A stretch of 16,416 bases of DNA. Origin: Spirochaetaceae bacterium. GTDB taxonomy: Bacteria; Spirochaetota; Spirochaetia; Treponematales; Breznakiellaceae. The translations under genes and the position numbers were made by a program. The stretch lies in assembly GCA_031258625.1 (NCBI GenBank), contig JAIRMO010000017.1, positions 1-16,416 of the forward strand, in the 5' to 3' direction. Below the pieces are notes generated by a model. That model was not told the DNA's origin, did no database searches, and saw only the letters and a list, made by a program, of their open reading frames with translations. This document shows positions 6,969 to 14,986 of the stretch, one piece after another; within the stretch, counting starts at the first letter, position 1; every line of letters starts with the position of its first letter.

Positions 6969-8627
6969 ATGGAAATATCCGCTCTTCAGAAACTTCGTTA
7001 CACCTATAAACCAAAACTTCCCGCCGGGTTGTCCGGGGAAATTACGGAGGTAGCCCTTGAATTAGGAGCCCCCACCGAATCCATATCGGATCAGGGGGAA
7101 CTACGGGAACTTTTTAAACATACCTATGGTAAACCCCTGGTTGCCTTTGTCAGGGGAAAAAACGATAAAATTCAGAAGAAATTGACCGTCGGGGTCATTC
7201 TCTCCGGGGGCCAGGCCCCGGGGGGACACAATGTTATCGCCGGGCTTTTTGACGGTCTTAAAAAGGGGAATCCCGATTCAAAACTCTATGGGTTTCTCGG
7301 CGGCCCCGGAGGGCTTACGGATAATAAGGTTCGGGAAATTACCGGGGATTTTATGGATCAGTACCGCAATACCGGCGGTTTTGATATGATAGGTTCGGGA
7401 AGAACCAAGATCGAAACCCCGGAACAATTCGCCGCGGCCCTGGAAACCGCCAAAAAGCTCAACCTGGATGCGGTGGTTATCATAGGAGGGGATGATTCCA
7501 ATACTAACGCGGCCCTCCTGGCGGAATATTTTCTTGCCCAGGGGTCGGCGGTCCAGGTGATCGGATGTCCCAAAACCATCGACGGAGACCTGAAAAATCA
7601 ATATATCGAAGCGTCCTTTGGTTTTGATACGGCGGTAAAAACCTTCAGCGAACTCATCGGAAATATAGCGCGGGACGCCAACAGCGCCAAAAAGTATTGG
7701 CACTTCATCAGGCTCATGGGCCGTTCCGCAAGCCACATCGCCCTGGAATGCGGCCTGCAAACCCAGCCGAATATCTGCCTTATCTCCGAAGAGGTGGAGG
7801 CAAACAACTTGTCCTTGGGTCAAATTGTGGATCAGATCTGCGCCTCCATAATAAAACGGGCGGAAAACAAGGAAAATTTCGGGGTCATTTTGATTCCCGA
7901 GGGGGTAGTGGAATTTATCCCGGAAATGAAAAAACTCATCGCCGAATTGAACGATGTGATGGCTTTAAATGCCGAGATCTTTGCCGGCCTTGGGAATTTT
8001 GAAGCCCAAATCGACTGGCTTGGGGGGAAACTCTCCCCCGAATCCGGTACCCTTTTTCAAAGCCTCCCGGAGGAGATCGCTAAACAGCTTCTTATGGACC
8101 GGGATCCCCATGGTAATGTTCAGGTTTCCCGAATTGAAACGGAAAAACTCCTTATAAGTATGGTAGAAAAAAAACTTTCACAGCTCAAAAAGGCCAAGGC
8201 CTATGGGGGGAAATTCAGCGCCCTGGGACATTTCTTTGGATACGAAGGCCGCTGCGCCTTCCCCTCTAACTTTGACGCCGATTACTGTTATAGCCTGGGG
8301 TTCAGCGCCTTTGTACTCATCGCCTCGGGGCTTACGGGTTACCTCGCCAGTGTACGGAATCTTACCGCCCCGGCGGATAAGTGGATAGCCGGAGGGGTGC
8401 CCCTCACCATGATGATGAACCTGGAGCGCCGGCATGGTTCCCAAAAACCGGTGATCAAGAAAGCCCTGGTGGCTCTTGAGGGGGCGCCCTTTAAGACCCT
8501 TGCCGCGTTCCGGGATACCTGGGCGGTGAAAACCAGTTTTGTTTTCCCCGGGGCTATCCAATATTACGGCCCGCCGGAGGTTTGTGACCAGCCGACCCGG
8601 ACCCTGCGGCTGGAATACCGGCCCTAA
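6969..8627 (+). CDS. pfp: Pyrophosphate-dependent 6-phosphofructokinase (long, beta-subunit-like type)
   Basis: Cytosolic enzyme that reversibly phosphorylates fructose 6-phosphate to fructose 1,6-bisphosphate using PPi instead of ATP, sparing ATP in fermentative glycolysis. Motifs: [14 protein letters not shown] (75-88), GGDDSNTN (173-180), PKTIDGDL (201-208) with the catalytic aspartate, and [11 protein letters not shown] (250-260). The second Asp of GGDD and the Lys of PKTIDGD are the known signature for PPi rather than ATP use. At 552 residues it matches the long plant-beta/spirochaete group. An upstream open frame reaches back through the palindromic repeat, but ATG 6969 has AAGGAG at 6957-6962 and begins the conserved N-terminus, so I used it. 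The 3' end, including the stop codon, lies in a perfect 8-bp stem-loop. No regulatory ATP-PFK domain is seen. Confidence 0.95.
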   Translation: MEISALQKLRYTYKPKLPAGLSGEITEVALELGAPTESISDQGELRELFKHTYGKPLVAFVRGKNDKIQKKLTVGVILSGGQAPGGHNVIAGLFDGLKKGNPDSKLYGFLGGPGGLTDNKVREITGDFMDQYRNTGGFDMIGSGRTKIETPEQFAAALETAKKLNLDAVVIIGGDDSNTNAALLAEYFLAQGSAVQVIGCPKTIDGDLKNQYIEASFGFDTAVKTFSELIGNIARDANSAKKYWHFIRLMGRSASHIALECGLQTQPNICLISEEVEANNLSLGQIVDQICASIIKRAENKENFGVILIPEGVVEFIPEMKKLIAELNDVMALNAEIFAGLGNFEAQIDWLGGKLSPESGTLFQSLPEEIAKQLLMDRDPHGNVQVSRIETEKLLISMVEKKLSQLKKAKAYGGKFSALGHFFGYEGRCAFPSNFDADYCYSLGFSAFVLIASGLTGYLASVRNLTAPADKWIAGGVPLTMMMNLERRHGSQKPVIKKALVALEGAPFKTLAAFRDTWAVKTSFVFPGAIQYYGPPEVCDQPTRTLRLEYRP

Positions 8628-8635
8628 GGCCGGTA
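8616..8635 (+). terminator. Stem-loop over the pfp stop codon
   Basis: TACCGGCC (8616-8623) and GGCCGGTA (8628-8635) form a perfect 8-bp stem whose CTAA loop contains the pfp stop codon. No T-run follows, so it is not a standard intrinsic terminator. It may instead stabilise the 3' end or block ribosome run-on. Confidence 0.35.
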
Positions 8636-8647
8636 ATTGTCCGAGGA

Positions 8648-8684
8648 GTTTCAAGACCCAGGTCCCACGAACCGGTTTTGAAAC
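8648..8684. repeat. Inverted repeat GTTTCAAGACC / GGTTTTGAAAC
   Basis: The arms at 8648-8658 and 8674-8684 pair over 11 positions with one G-T wobble, around a 15-nt loop; A8647-T8685 adds one more pair. The right arm contains the -35 candidate of the following gene, so this could be an operator or a structure competing with promoter opening. The same 11-mer GGTTTTGAAAC also occurs at 6044-6054, ahead of pyrH. Confidence 0.4.
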
Positions 8685-8705
8685 TGACTCACCGGACGGT
8701 AAAAT
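8678..8705 (+). promoter_or_regulatory. Sigma-70-type promoter candidate for the DUF4139 gene
   Basis: TTGAAA at 8678-8683 and TAAAAT at 8700-8705 are separated by 16 bp. Both hexamers are close to the housekeeping consensus. Transcription would begin near 8712, just at the start of the first of several stem-loops, giving a leader of about 145 nt before the ATG at 8856. Confidence 0.5.
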
Positions 8706-8712
8706 AAAGAAT

Positions 8713-8837
8713 CCCCGCCGCAGAGCGGCGGGGTATTGAAGATTTCTCCTTGAAATCTTTGCGTATGCGGGGGAACAAATCCCCCGCACCCCCAGTTTGA
8801 ACCGCCCCAAGGGGCGGGGTATTAAACCCCATTTTTA
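8713..8837 (+). other. Chain of four stem-loops in the leader of the DUF4139 gene
   Basis: Four stems follow one another. CCCCGCCGC/GCGGCGGGG is a perfect 9-bp stem with loop AGA (8713-8733). AAGATTTC/GAAATCTT is a perfect 8-bp stem (8739-8759). TGCGGGGG/CCCCCGCA is a perfect 8-bp stem (8766-8788). CCGCCCC/GGGGCGG occupies 8802-8817. The last competes slightly with GGGGT/ACCCC (8816-8830), which is followed by ATTTTTA and so looks like a weak terminator. GGCGGGGTATT occurs twice (8727-8737 and 8813-8823). This could be a regulatory leader with attenuation, or a cluster of REP-like repeats. No known riboswitch class was recognised. Confidence 0.5.
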
Positions 8838-8855
8838 AAATAAGGAAGGGATGTT

Positions 8856-10943
8856 ATGGAAAAAGGATATGCTTTTGTCTTGTTGTTGATACTCCTCAGC
8901 GGGAGGGTCTTGACGGCCCAGTCGGGAATGGAGGTTTCGGGAACCGGCGGAGGCCTGGGTCGGGAAAGATCCGAAGCGGTTCCGCCAGGATCGGCCGGGG
9001 AAACCCCGGTTCCCCTTAAACGGATAGCTCTTTTCTCCTCCGGGGTCGCCTATTTTGAGCATCAGGGGGCTGTTTCGGATTCCGTCCGGATAAACCTCCC
9101 CTTTAAGATCGGAGCGGTGAACGACGCCCTTAAATCCCTGGTAATTAACGACCCCCACTCCCCTTCCCCATCGGTGAGTTACCCCTCAGAGGAGACGCTC
9201 TATCGGACCTTAAAAAGCCTTAGGATCGATCTTTCGGAAAATATCGATATCGCGGAGTTGTTACGGAGACTTACCGGGGAAGATATTGGGATATATACCT
9301 CCAGCCTCATTGAGGGGAGGATCCTGGGGGTCGAATACCGGCCGGCGCCGGTGGAGGACCGGGGATCTCCGACGGCCCCGGAGGCTTGGCTTTCCCTCGT
9401 AACCCCTCAGGGCATACAGGCGGTGGGATTCAAGGAAATAAGCCGTTTTGTTTTTAAAGATCCGGGGATAAACGCCGATTTGAATCGGGCCCTGGACCTT
9501 ATCAGGGATTCCCGGGTATCGGATTCCCGTACCCTGCGGGTAGACCTCCCCGGCTCATCGAGCCGGAACATATCCATAAGTTATGTGATCCCCGCCCCGG
9601 TGTGGAAGGTTTCCTATCGGCTGGATCTATCCCGGGACAAACCATTCCTTCAGGGGTGGGCTATGGTGGACAATACCGGGGATATTGACTGGGATGGGGT
9701 CGAACTTTCCCTGGTTACCGGGAGACCGGTCTCTTTTATCCAAAACCTCTATCCCCCCCATTACGTGAACCGGCCGGTACTGCCCCTGGCAATCGCCGGC
9801 GCCGCCGAGGCCCGGACCTATGATTCGGGGTATGTCCAAAGCCAAGCCGCCGGCGGCAGCGCGGCTAAAGCTCGTGCCGTCCGGGCGGATGCGGCCTATG
9901 AGGAGATGGCAACGGCGGAAATGCCGGTGCCGGCTCCCAACGTATTCGGGGGGGTTATGGAAACCGCCCAGGCTGCGGCGGCGGGGGATCAGTTTGAGTT
10001 TACCCTCCGGCATCCGGTGAACCTCCCCCGGCAGCAGAGCGCCATGCTTCCCCTCATAGAGGGGGAAGTCCGGGTGGAAAAGGTCCTGGTTTTTTCCGGG
10101 GCAAACGCGGCGGCCGGCGGGAGCGTCCACCCCGCCATCGGCGCGGAACTCACCAATACCACCGGGATGCGGCTCCCCGCGGGTCCCGTCACGGTTTTTG
10201 ACGGTGGGACCTATGCCGGGGACGCCCTGATAACCTTTTTCCCGGAAGGGGAAAAAAGGCTCGTCTCCTACGGGGATGACCTTACCGTCAACGGAATGGT
10301 GAGCTCCTCTGTTTCCCGGATGGTGAGCGCCGTTACGGTGAGCCGGGGGGTGATGACCATTTCCCGGAAATTGATCAACGAAAAGGTCTATGTTTTTAAA
10401 AACAACTCCCGGGAAGGGAAACGCCTTATCCTGGAGCATCCGGTAATCCGGAACGCAACCCTCGCGGAGCCGTCTTCCTTTTATGAACGGACCGATTCCC
10501 TCTACCGTTTTGCCTTGACCCTTGAGGCCGGAGGGGAGCGTACTTTCACCGTGAAAGAGGAAACCCCCCTGACGGAACGGATCACCCTGGCCCAGCTTGG
10601 GTTTGATTCCCTTTTATCCTATGTTTCCAATGAGGAAATTCCCGCTTCGGTGCGGGCCGCCCTGGGGCGGGGGGTTGAACTTCGGCAAAAAATCGCGGAA
10701 GCGGAAACCGCCCTTTCTGCCCTGGAAATCCGGCTGACCCGGCTTATCTCCGAACAGGACCGGATCAGGCGGAACCTGGAAGCCGCGGGGAACCAAAGCA
10801 CCCAAGGCCAGGAATACCTCCGGCGTATGGCCGCCCTGGACGGGGAGATCGACACCCTCAATACCGCCATCATGGGAGCCGAAAAGAACCTGGGGAACGC
10901 CCAAAACAGCTTCGATGATTTCTTGGGCTCCATAGACTTGTAA
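8856..10943 (+). CDS. Exported DUF4139 family protein with C-terminal coiled coil
   Basis: The 695-residue product has a signal peptide (hydrophobic 6-20, likely cut after LTA at 21), so it should be periplasmic or surface-associated. An N-terminal region at about 52-200 begins LKRIALFSSGVAYFEH, a familiar opening for this family. The DUF4139 beta-rich core starts near PAPVWKVSYRLDL (246-258) and runs to about 590, with GWAMVDNTGDIDWDGVELSLVTGRP-type content from residue 267. An Ala-rich, low-complexity insert at 311-377 interrupts the core. Residues from about 607 to 690 form a heptad-like coiled coil (ELRQKIAEAETALSALEIRL). The molecular function of DUF4139 is not established; some relatives are called mucoidy-inhibitor-like. 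The ATG has GGAAGG at 8844-8849. It appears monocistronic and is convergent with the hydantoinase operon. Confidence 0.85.
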   Translation: MEKGYAFVLLLILLSGRVLTAQSGMEVSGTGGGLGRERSEAVPPGSAGETPVPLKRIALFSSGVAYFEHQGAVSDSVRINLPFKIGAVNDALKSLVINDPHSPSPSVSYPSEETLYRTLKSLRIDLSENIDIAELLRRLTGEDIGIYTSSLIEGRILGVEYRPAPVEDRGSPTAPEAWLSLVTPQGIQAVGFKEISRFVFKDPGINADLNRALDLIRDSRVSDSRTLRVDLPGSSSRNISISYVIPAPVWKVSYRLDLSRDKPFLQGWAMVDNTGDIDWDGVELSLVTGRPVSFIQNLYPPHYVNRPVLPLAIAGAAEARTYDSGYVQSQAAGGSAAKARAVRADAAYEEMATAEMPVPAPNVFGGVMETAQAAAAGDQFEFTLRHPVNLPRQQSAMLPLIEGEVRVEKVLVFSGANAAAGGSVHPAIGAELTNTTGMRLPAGPVTVFDGGTYAGDALITFFPEGEKRLVSYGDDLTVNGMVSSSVSRMVSAVTVSRGVMTISRKLINEKVYVFKNNSREGKRLILEHPVIRNATLAEPSSFYERTDSLYRFALTLEAGGERTFTVKEETPLTERITLAQLGFDSLLSYVSNEEIPASVRAALGRGVELRQKIAEAETALSALEIRLTRLISEQDRIRRNLEAAGNQSTQGQEYLRRMAALDGEIDTLNTAIMGAEKNLGNAQNSFDDFLGSIDL

Positions 10944-11336
10944 GGGGGGTAACCAATGCGGTATTACCCAAGAACCCGCTTGGCGGAAGAGGGTTATCGG
11001 ACCTGAGGCCCGCGCCCTGTTCCGCGGAGGCCGTTGACGGCTTTGGCTTTACCTTTTTTTCAGGTTCCAGTGCGGCAGATCCGGTCCTTTGATCAGAATT
11101 TTGGGCTCTGCAAAGAGGTTCCCCAGGTAATAACCTTCTTTAATGGCGGCAAAATCCGTAGAATCATGAAAAGCTTTTATAGAATAAAATACCTCGGGGC
11201 AAGCTAAACCAAGGATGCTTGTGGAGGTTAGCCATGAAAAAAAGTACTTGCCAGACAAATTTATTCACCCTCCCACAAGCCATGGGGAAAGAGAAAAACC
11301 CCGTGCGATCGCGTCTTCCGATTTTTACCTGCGGCC
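10944..11336. other. 393-bp gap between convergent transcription units, no convincing gene
   Basis: A possible stem-loop GGGTAACC/GG-TA-TTACCC lies directly after the DUF4139 stop (10947-10969) but lacks a T-run. CATGGGG/CCCCGTG (11281-11305, one wobble) might close the minus-strand operon. Two short frames are open. One runs on the minus strand over 11049-11258 (69 codons, TTG start, no domain recognised). The other is a plus-strand frame from ATG 11234 with GGAGG at 11223-11227, about 42 codons, starting MKKSTCQTNLFTLPQAMG. The second has a good ribosome site and might be a decayed gene start. I do not call either as a gene. Confidence 0.5.
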
Positions 11337-12902
11337 TTAAGTCAATTCTCCGGCGGCCTTAACCTTGATCCGGCAGGTATTACCCACATGGTATTGCAGC
11401 GGCACATCCTCAACGTCGATGATCTCCACCGTTTCCCGAATGGCGCCCGCCTGCACCGCCAACTCTATAGCGTCATGTTTTGCTGTTTCCAGGGCTTTTT
11501 CACGGGGCGTTTCGTCATAGGAAACCAGCTTTTCATAGGCGCCGCTCACCTTGGAAATCGCCGAACCGATGGCGTTTGCCACGGCGAAATGCTCCGGCTT
11601 GTAAAGCTGCTTGGCTCCGGCAATATAGTCGGGAAGGAGGATAGAACCGCCGCCGACCAATACGACATCCACCGCTTCACCGGATGTCTTGATTGAATCC
11701 AAATGCTCCTCGACCATCTCGACGATCTTCGTCAGGGCTTTTTCGGCAAGCCCCTGATCGATATGAGCGGCCTTTGTTGGGTCTCCTACCCGGGCGAGCC
11801 CCAGACGCACGGCGATATCCGTCGCGGTAAGGGTGTCGCCGCCGAATACCAGGGCCTTTTCGGTCAGCCGGTAGCCTACGCTATCGGGGCCCACCGTAAC
11901 CGCTCCGTCCTTCTCCCGGACGATACTGCCGCCTCCAAGTCCTATGGAAATCACGTCGGGCATACGAAAGTTGGTCCGTACTCCGCCGATGGTAACCGCG
12001 ACGCTACTCTCCCGGGGGAAACCGTTCTGTAAAATACCGAAATCCGTGGTGGTACCACCTATGTCGATGACCACGGCGTTTGAAAGCCGGGAAAGGTAAC
12101 TGGCCCCACGGATACTGTTGGTAGGGCCGCAGGCAATGGTGAGGATGGGATACTTCCGGACCTGCTCCATGCTCATCAGGGTACCATCGTTCTGGGAAAA
12201 GTACACATCGGCGTTATTCACTCCCTGATCCCGTAAACTATTTACGAACCCCTCGGTAAAACTTTGAGCTACTTCATAGAGGGCGGCATTGAGGATCGTG
12301 GCATTCTCCCGTTCAATAAGGCCCATGCTGCCGATCTTACCGGAGAGGGATATATAGACCCCGTTCCCCATCACTTCCCGGCAGATGACCGCGGCCCGTT
12401 CCTCGTGATCCTCCCGTACCACCGAAAAGAGCTGGCTTATGGCAACCGATTGGATACCCCGCTTTTTACAGTCCTCAAAAAAGGCCCGCACCGCCCCTTC
12501 GTCAAAGGGGGCAAGCTCTTTACCATCGTATTCAAAGCCGCCCCGGATTATTTCCACCTTATCGGCAATTACCCGGAGGTCATCCATCCAATCGACCATG
12601 GGCCGTATCCCTAAGGTTGCCGGCGCGCCGATCCGCAAGACCCCTATTTTCGAAAGCCGTTTCCGTTCAATAATAGCGTTGGTACACTGGGTCGTGCCGA
12701 GCATTGCCTTGGCGATACGTTCCCGGTCAATCCCCGAGGTGTGGAGTACCGCTTTTATCGCCGCCAGTATGCCGCTGTAAACATCAGAAGTGGTCGGCAG
12801 CTTTACTTCCGCGGCTACCTGGAGTTTCTCGTCGATCAACACGGCATCGGTATTGGTACCTCCCACATCAATTCCTAAACGATAGGTGGACTGTTTGGTC
12901 AT
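11337..12902 (-). CDS. HyuA-type hydantoinase/oxoprolinase family protein
   Basis: Member of the ASKHA-fold hydantoinase A / oxoprolinase family, whose members open cyclic amides such as hydantoins or 5-oxoproline with ATP. At 521 residues it is a compact single-chain form. Motifs: RLGIDVGGTNTDAVLID (8-24, phosphate 1), GTTQCTNAI (69-77), the CGPTNSIRGA block (258-267), DIGGTTTDFG (280-289, second phosphate loop) and a later GLGGGSIV. No HyuB-type partner is visible. Instead it follows a DUF917 gene with a 4-nt ATGA overlap (12899-12902), a pairing I associate with the thiohydantoin/hydantoin group. It is the last gene of the minus-strand operon. The substrate is unknown. Acetone- or acetophenone-carboxylase relatives share this fold but come with other subunits not present here. 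Confidence 0.88.
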   Translation of the reverse strand: MTKQSTYRLGIDVGGTNTDAVLIDEKLQVAAEVKLPTTSDVYSGILAAIKAVLHTSGIDRERIAKAMLGTTQCTNAIIERKRLSKIGVLRIGAPATLGIRPMVDWMDDLRVIADKVEIIRGGFEYDGKELAPFDEGAVRAFFEDCKKRGIQSVAISQLFSVVREDHEERAAVICREVMGNGVYISLSGKIGSMGLIERENATILNAALYEVAQSFTEGFVNSLRDQGVNNADVYFSQNDGTLMSMEQVRKYPILTIACGPTNSIRGASYLSRLSNAVVIDIGGTTTDFGILQNGFPRESSVAVTIGGVRTNFRMPDVISIGLGGGSIVREKDGAVTVGPDSVGYRLTEKALVFGGDTLTATDIAVRLGLARVGDPTKAAHIDQGLAEKALTKIVEMVEEHLDSIKTSGEAVDVVLVGGGSILLPDYIAGAKQLYKPEHFAVANAIGSAISKVSGAYEKLVSYDETPREKALETAKHDAIELAVQAGAIRETVEIIDVEDVPLQYHVGNTCRIKVKAAGELT

Positions 12903-14002
12903 GCTCTGCCTCCTCTGTTTTGAATACCTGCCCGTACCTCCACAGGAACATAGTCCGTATCGTAACCGAAATAACGGGGCCCTACAATCTCAAGTCCCGC
13001 CTGGGTCCGCCAGGCTTCATAGCATTGCAGGCCTACTACCAGGACCCGTTTGCCATATTTCAGGGCGTCCGTGGGGATGGGGATAAAGGTTTCCGTATCC
13101 ACCAGGCATATCAGATCAGGGGTGGTGGCGCGGATCTCCCCATCTACGGCGGCCACCAGGTTTTCATTCTGAAATTCCACCGCCGCTGTTTTTCCCTTAT
13201 ATTCACCGGAACCTTCGATCAAGGCTTTACCGAAGTTGAAGGCGCCCCGTACCTCCCGCAGTACGTCGGTGATTTTTCCGCGGAAGAGTTTATACCCTTC
13301 CGCGGCGGCAAGAAAATTTTCTTCCGGGGTACCTGTGCCCTGCTTTACCAAGCGTATGGTTTTGCCCAGTTGTTCGCTCCGGGTAACGATGTTCTTCACG
13401 CAGTATTTTTTCATTATTACGCCCTCCATGCAGTAGAGGGATATGGAGACGGCCCCCCCTGAAACCATGGTTACCGCCCGGGCGAGGTCTTCCGTCCATT
13501 TGTTGGTGATGGTTTTGAATATCGTTGAATTACCCTTTTCATCGGTAAGGGCCATAGGCGTCGCGCTGACTCCGCCAATGGTAAAGGTTACCATTTGGAG
13601 TTCCGGGAAAGCCCGGCCCATGCCGTCGGCGTCAACCAGGGGGAGATTCAGCCGGGCCGCCGCGACAAAGGGCAGCATACTGTTTACCCCGCCCGCTTCA
13701 ATGGGCATGATGGCATCGATCTTCCGGTTGTAAAAGGAACTTACCATATCGTAGAGGGTTTGGTATTCGTTCTTACCGATTCCCTTTTCGGCAAGTACCG
13801 TGGGGGCGCCCATCATGGCGATGGGGACCACAAAGGCTTCGTCGGATATTTCCTCAGGGTCAAGCAGGGTTACCGGTCCCGTATCCTGTATGGCGCCGAT
13901 AGCCATAAGTTTACCGATATAGGGATCGCCTCCGCCGCCGGAACCGAGCAGTGAGGCTCCCCGGGCAATGTCTTCAATTTCTTGTATACCGATTTTTCTC
14001 AT
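12899..14002 (-). CDS. DUF917 / S-methyl-thiohydantoin desulfurase-like protein
   Basis: The 367-residue protein has the DUF917 hallmarks: LGSGGGGDPY (19-28) near the N-terminus, the PIAMMGAPTV segment (60-69), IEAGGVNSMLPF (101-112) and PLVDADGMGRAFPELQM (121-137). Pfam, as I recall, has renamed this family after S-methyl thiohydantoin desulfurases, and a related enzyme desulfurises a thiohydantoin in ergothioneine breakdown. The product of such a step would be a hydantoin, a natural substrate for the HyuA-like enzyme encoded next, with which it overlaps by 4 nt. The two may also form one complex. The ATG at 14002 has AAGGAG 6 nt upstream (plus strand 14009-14014), embedded in the 3' end of the ABC ATPase gene. 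The exact reaction is an inference from family and context; the cytosolic location is likely because there is no signal peptide. Confidence 0.85.
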   Translation of the reverse strand: MRKIGIQEIEDIARGASLLGSGGGGDPYIGKLMAIGAIQDTGPVTLLDPEEISDEAFVVPIAMMGAPTVLAEKGIGKNEYQTLYDMVSSFYNRKIDAIMPIEAGGVNSMLPFVAAARLNLPLVDADGMGRAFPELQMVTFTIGGVSATPMALTDEKGNSTIFKTITNKWTEDLARAVTMVSGGAVSISLYCMEGVIMKKYCVKNIVTRSEQLGKTIRLVKQGTGTPEENFLAAAEGYKLFRGKITDVLREVRGAFNFGKALIEGSGEYKGKTAAVEFQNENLVAAVDGEIRATTPDLICLVDTETFIPIPTDALKYGKRVLVVGLQCYEAWRTQAGLEIVGPRYFGYDTDYVPVEVRAGIQNRGGRA

Positions 14003-14005
14003 TAG

Positions 14006-14986
14006 TCACTCCTTGTTAATACGGTGGCACCGGATAAAATGCTCCGGCTCGGTTTCGATCATGAGGGGATCTTCTTTAAAACAACGTTCCTCCGTAAAGG
14101 GGCAGCGGGTATTAAAACTGCACCCCGCCGGGACATTTACCGGGCTGGGGATTTCCCCCTGGGAATGAACGCTTTTTGGTTTCAACGCTTCCTCTTCGGC
14201 GCTTACCACCGGGATGGCGGAGAGCAGCATCTGGGTATAAGGATGCAGGGGTTTCTGAAAAAAAACATCCGCCGGGGCTATCTCGGCAATTTTCCCCAGG
14301 TACATGATCGCCACCCGGGTAGCCATGTTCCGCATGAGGCTTAAATCATGGGTGATAAACAGATAGGAAAGATTCTTCTGCCGTTGAATCCTGAGCAGCA
14401 TATTGATGATCTTGGCCTGTACCGACACATCCAAGGAGGAGGTAGGCTCATCCAGAACAATCATGGAAGGGTTCGTGGCGATAGCCCGGGCTATCGCCAG
14501 CATCTGCTTCTCTCCGCCCCCCAGGGAAGCGGGGTACTTGTAGAGGTATTCCTCCGGCAGTTCCACCGCGTCCAGGAGTTCCACAAGCTGTTCCCGCTTT
14601 CCGCCCCGGCGGATCATCCTATGAATTGAAAGGGGCAGGGAAAGAATCTGTTCCACCGAACGCTGGGGGTTCAAACTGGTGCCGGGGTCCTGAAACACCA
14701 TCTGAATATCCCGCTTGATCTCCAGGGGCCGCTTTTTCACGCCCCCGCCGATGTCCCGCCCCTTAAACCGTATCTCCCCCGCGGTGGCGGCATAAAGGCC
14801 GATCACGGTAAAGGCGGTGGTACTTTTCCCTGAACCGGATTCTCCCACAAGGCCCAGGGTTTCGCCGGAACGGATTTCAAAATCAATGCCGTCGATGGCT
14901 TTTACCATCAGGTTTTTTTGCTCCGCGCCGGTAACGGGGAAATGTTTTTTCAGGCCCCGCACTTCCAGAATTCCGTCCATGCTCAA
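14006..14986 (-). CDS. Oligopeptide/dipeptide-type ABC transporter ATPase (OppF/DppF-like)
   Basis: One of two ATPases that power a peptide-family ABC importer at the inner membrane. In the 326 residues: Walker A GESGSGKST (48-56), Q-loop VFQD (97-100), signature region LGGGEKQ (155-161), Walker B IVLDEPTSSLD (176-186), and switch histidine His213 in ITHD. The family's C-terminal cysteine motif, CSFNTRCPFTEERC, is near residue 290. The signature differs from the usual LSGGQ in two positions: Gly for Ser and Glu for Gln. The start overlaps the stop of the OppD-like gene by 4 nt (14983-14986), and DUF917 starts 3 nt after its stop, so the transporter and enzymes are co-transcribed. The cargo is probably the substrate of the downstream enzymes rather than generic peptides, but this is inference. 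Confidence 0.93.
   Translation of the reverse strand: MSMDGILEVRGLKKHFPVTGAEQKNLMVKAIDGIDFEIRSGETLGLVGESGSGKSTTAFTVIGLYAATAGEIRFKGRDIGGGVKKRPLEIKRDIQMVFQDPGTSLNPQRSVEQILSLPLSIHRMIRRGGKREQLVELLDAVELPEEYLYKYPASLGGGEKQMLAIARAIATNPSMIVLDEPTSSLDVSVQAKIINMLLRIQRQKNLSYLFITHDLSLMRNMATRVAIMYLGKIAEIAPADVFFQKPLHPYTQMLLSAIPVVSAEEEALKPKSVHSQGEIPSPVNVPAGCSFNTRCPFTEERCFKEDPLMIETEPEHFIRCHRINKE

Noticed and set aside
8713..8830. CRISPR-like array of palindromic repeats
   Set aside because: The stems differ in sequence and spacing, there are no identical repeats with unique spacers, and no cas genes are nearby.
11049..11258. 69-codon minus-strand gene
   Set aside because: TTG start without a ribosome site and no recognisable domain. 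Kept only as a possible remnant.
12704..13462. Long plus-strand frame opposite the HyuA/DUF917 genes
   Set aside because: It has no recognisable motif and lies antisense to well-conserved coding sequence.
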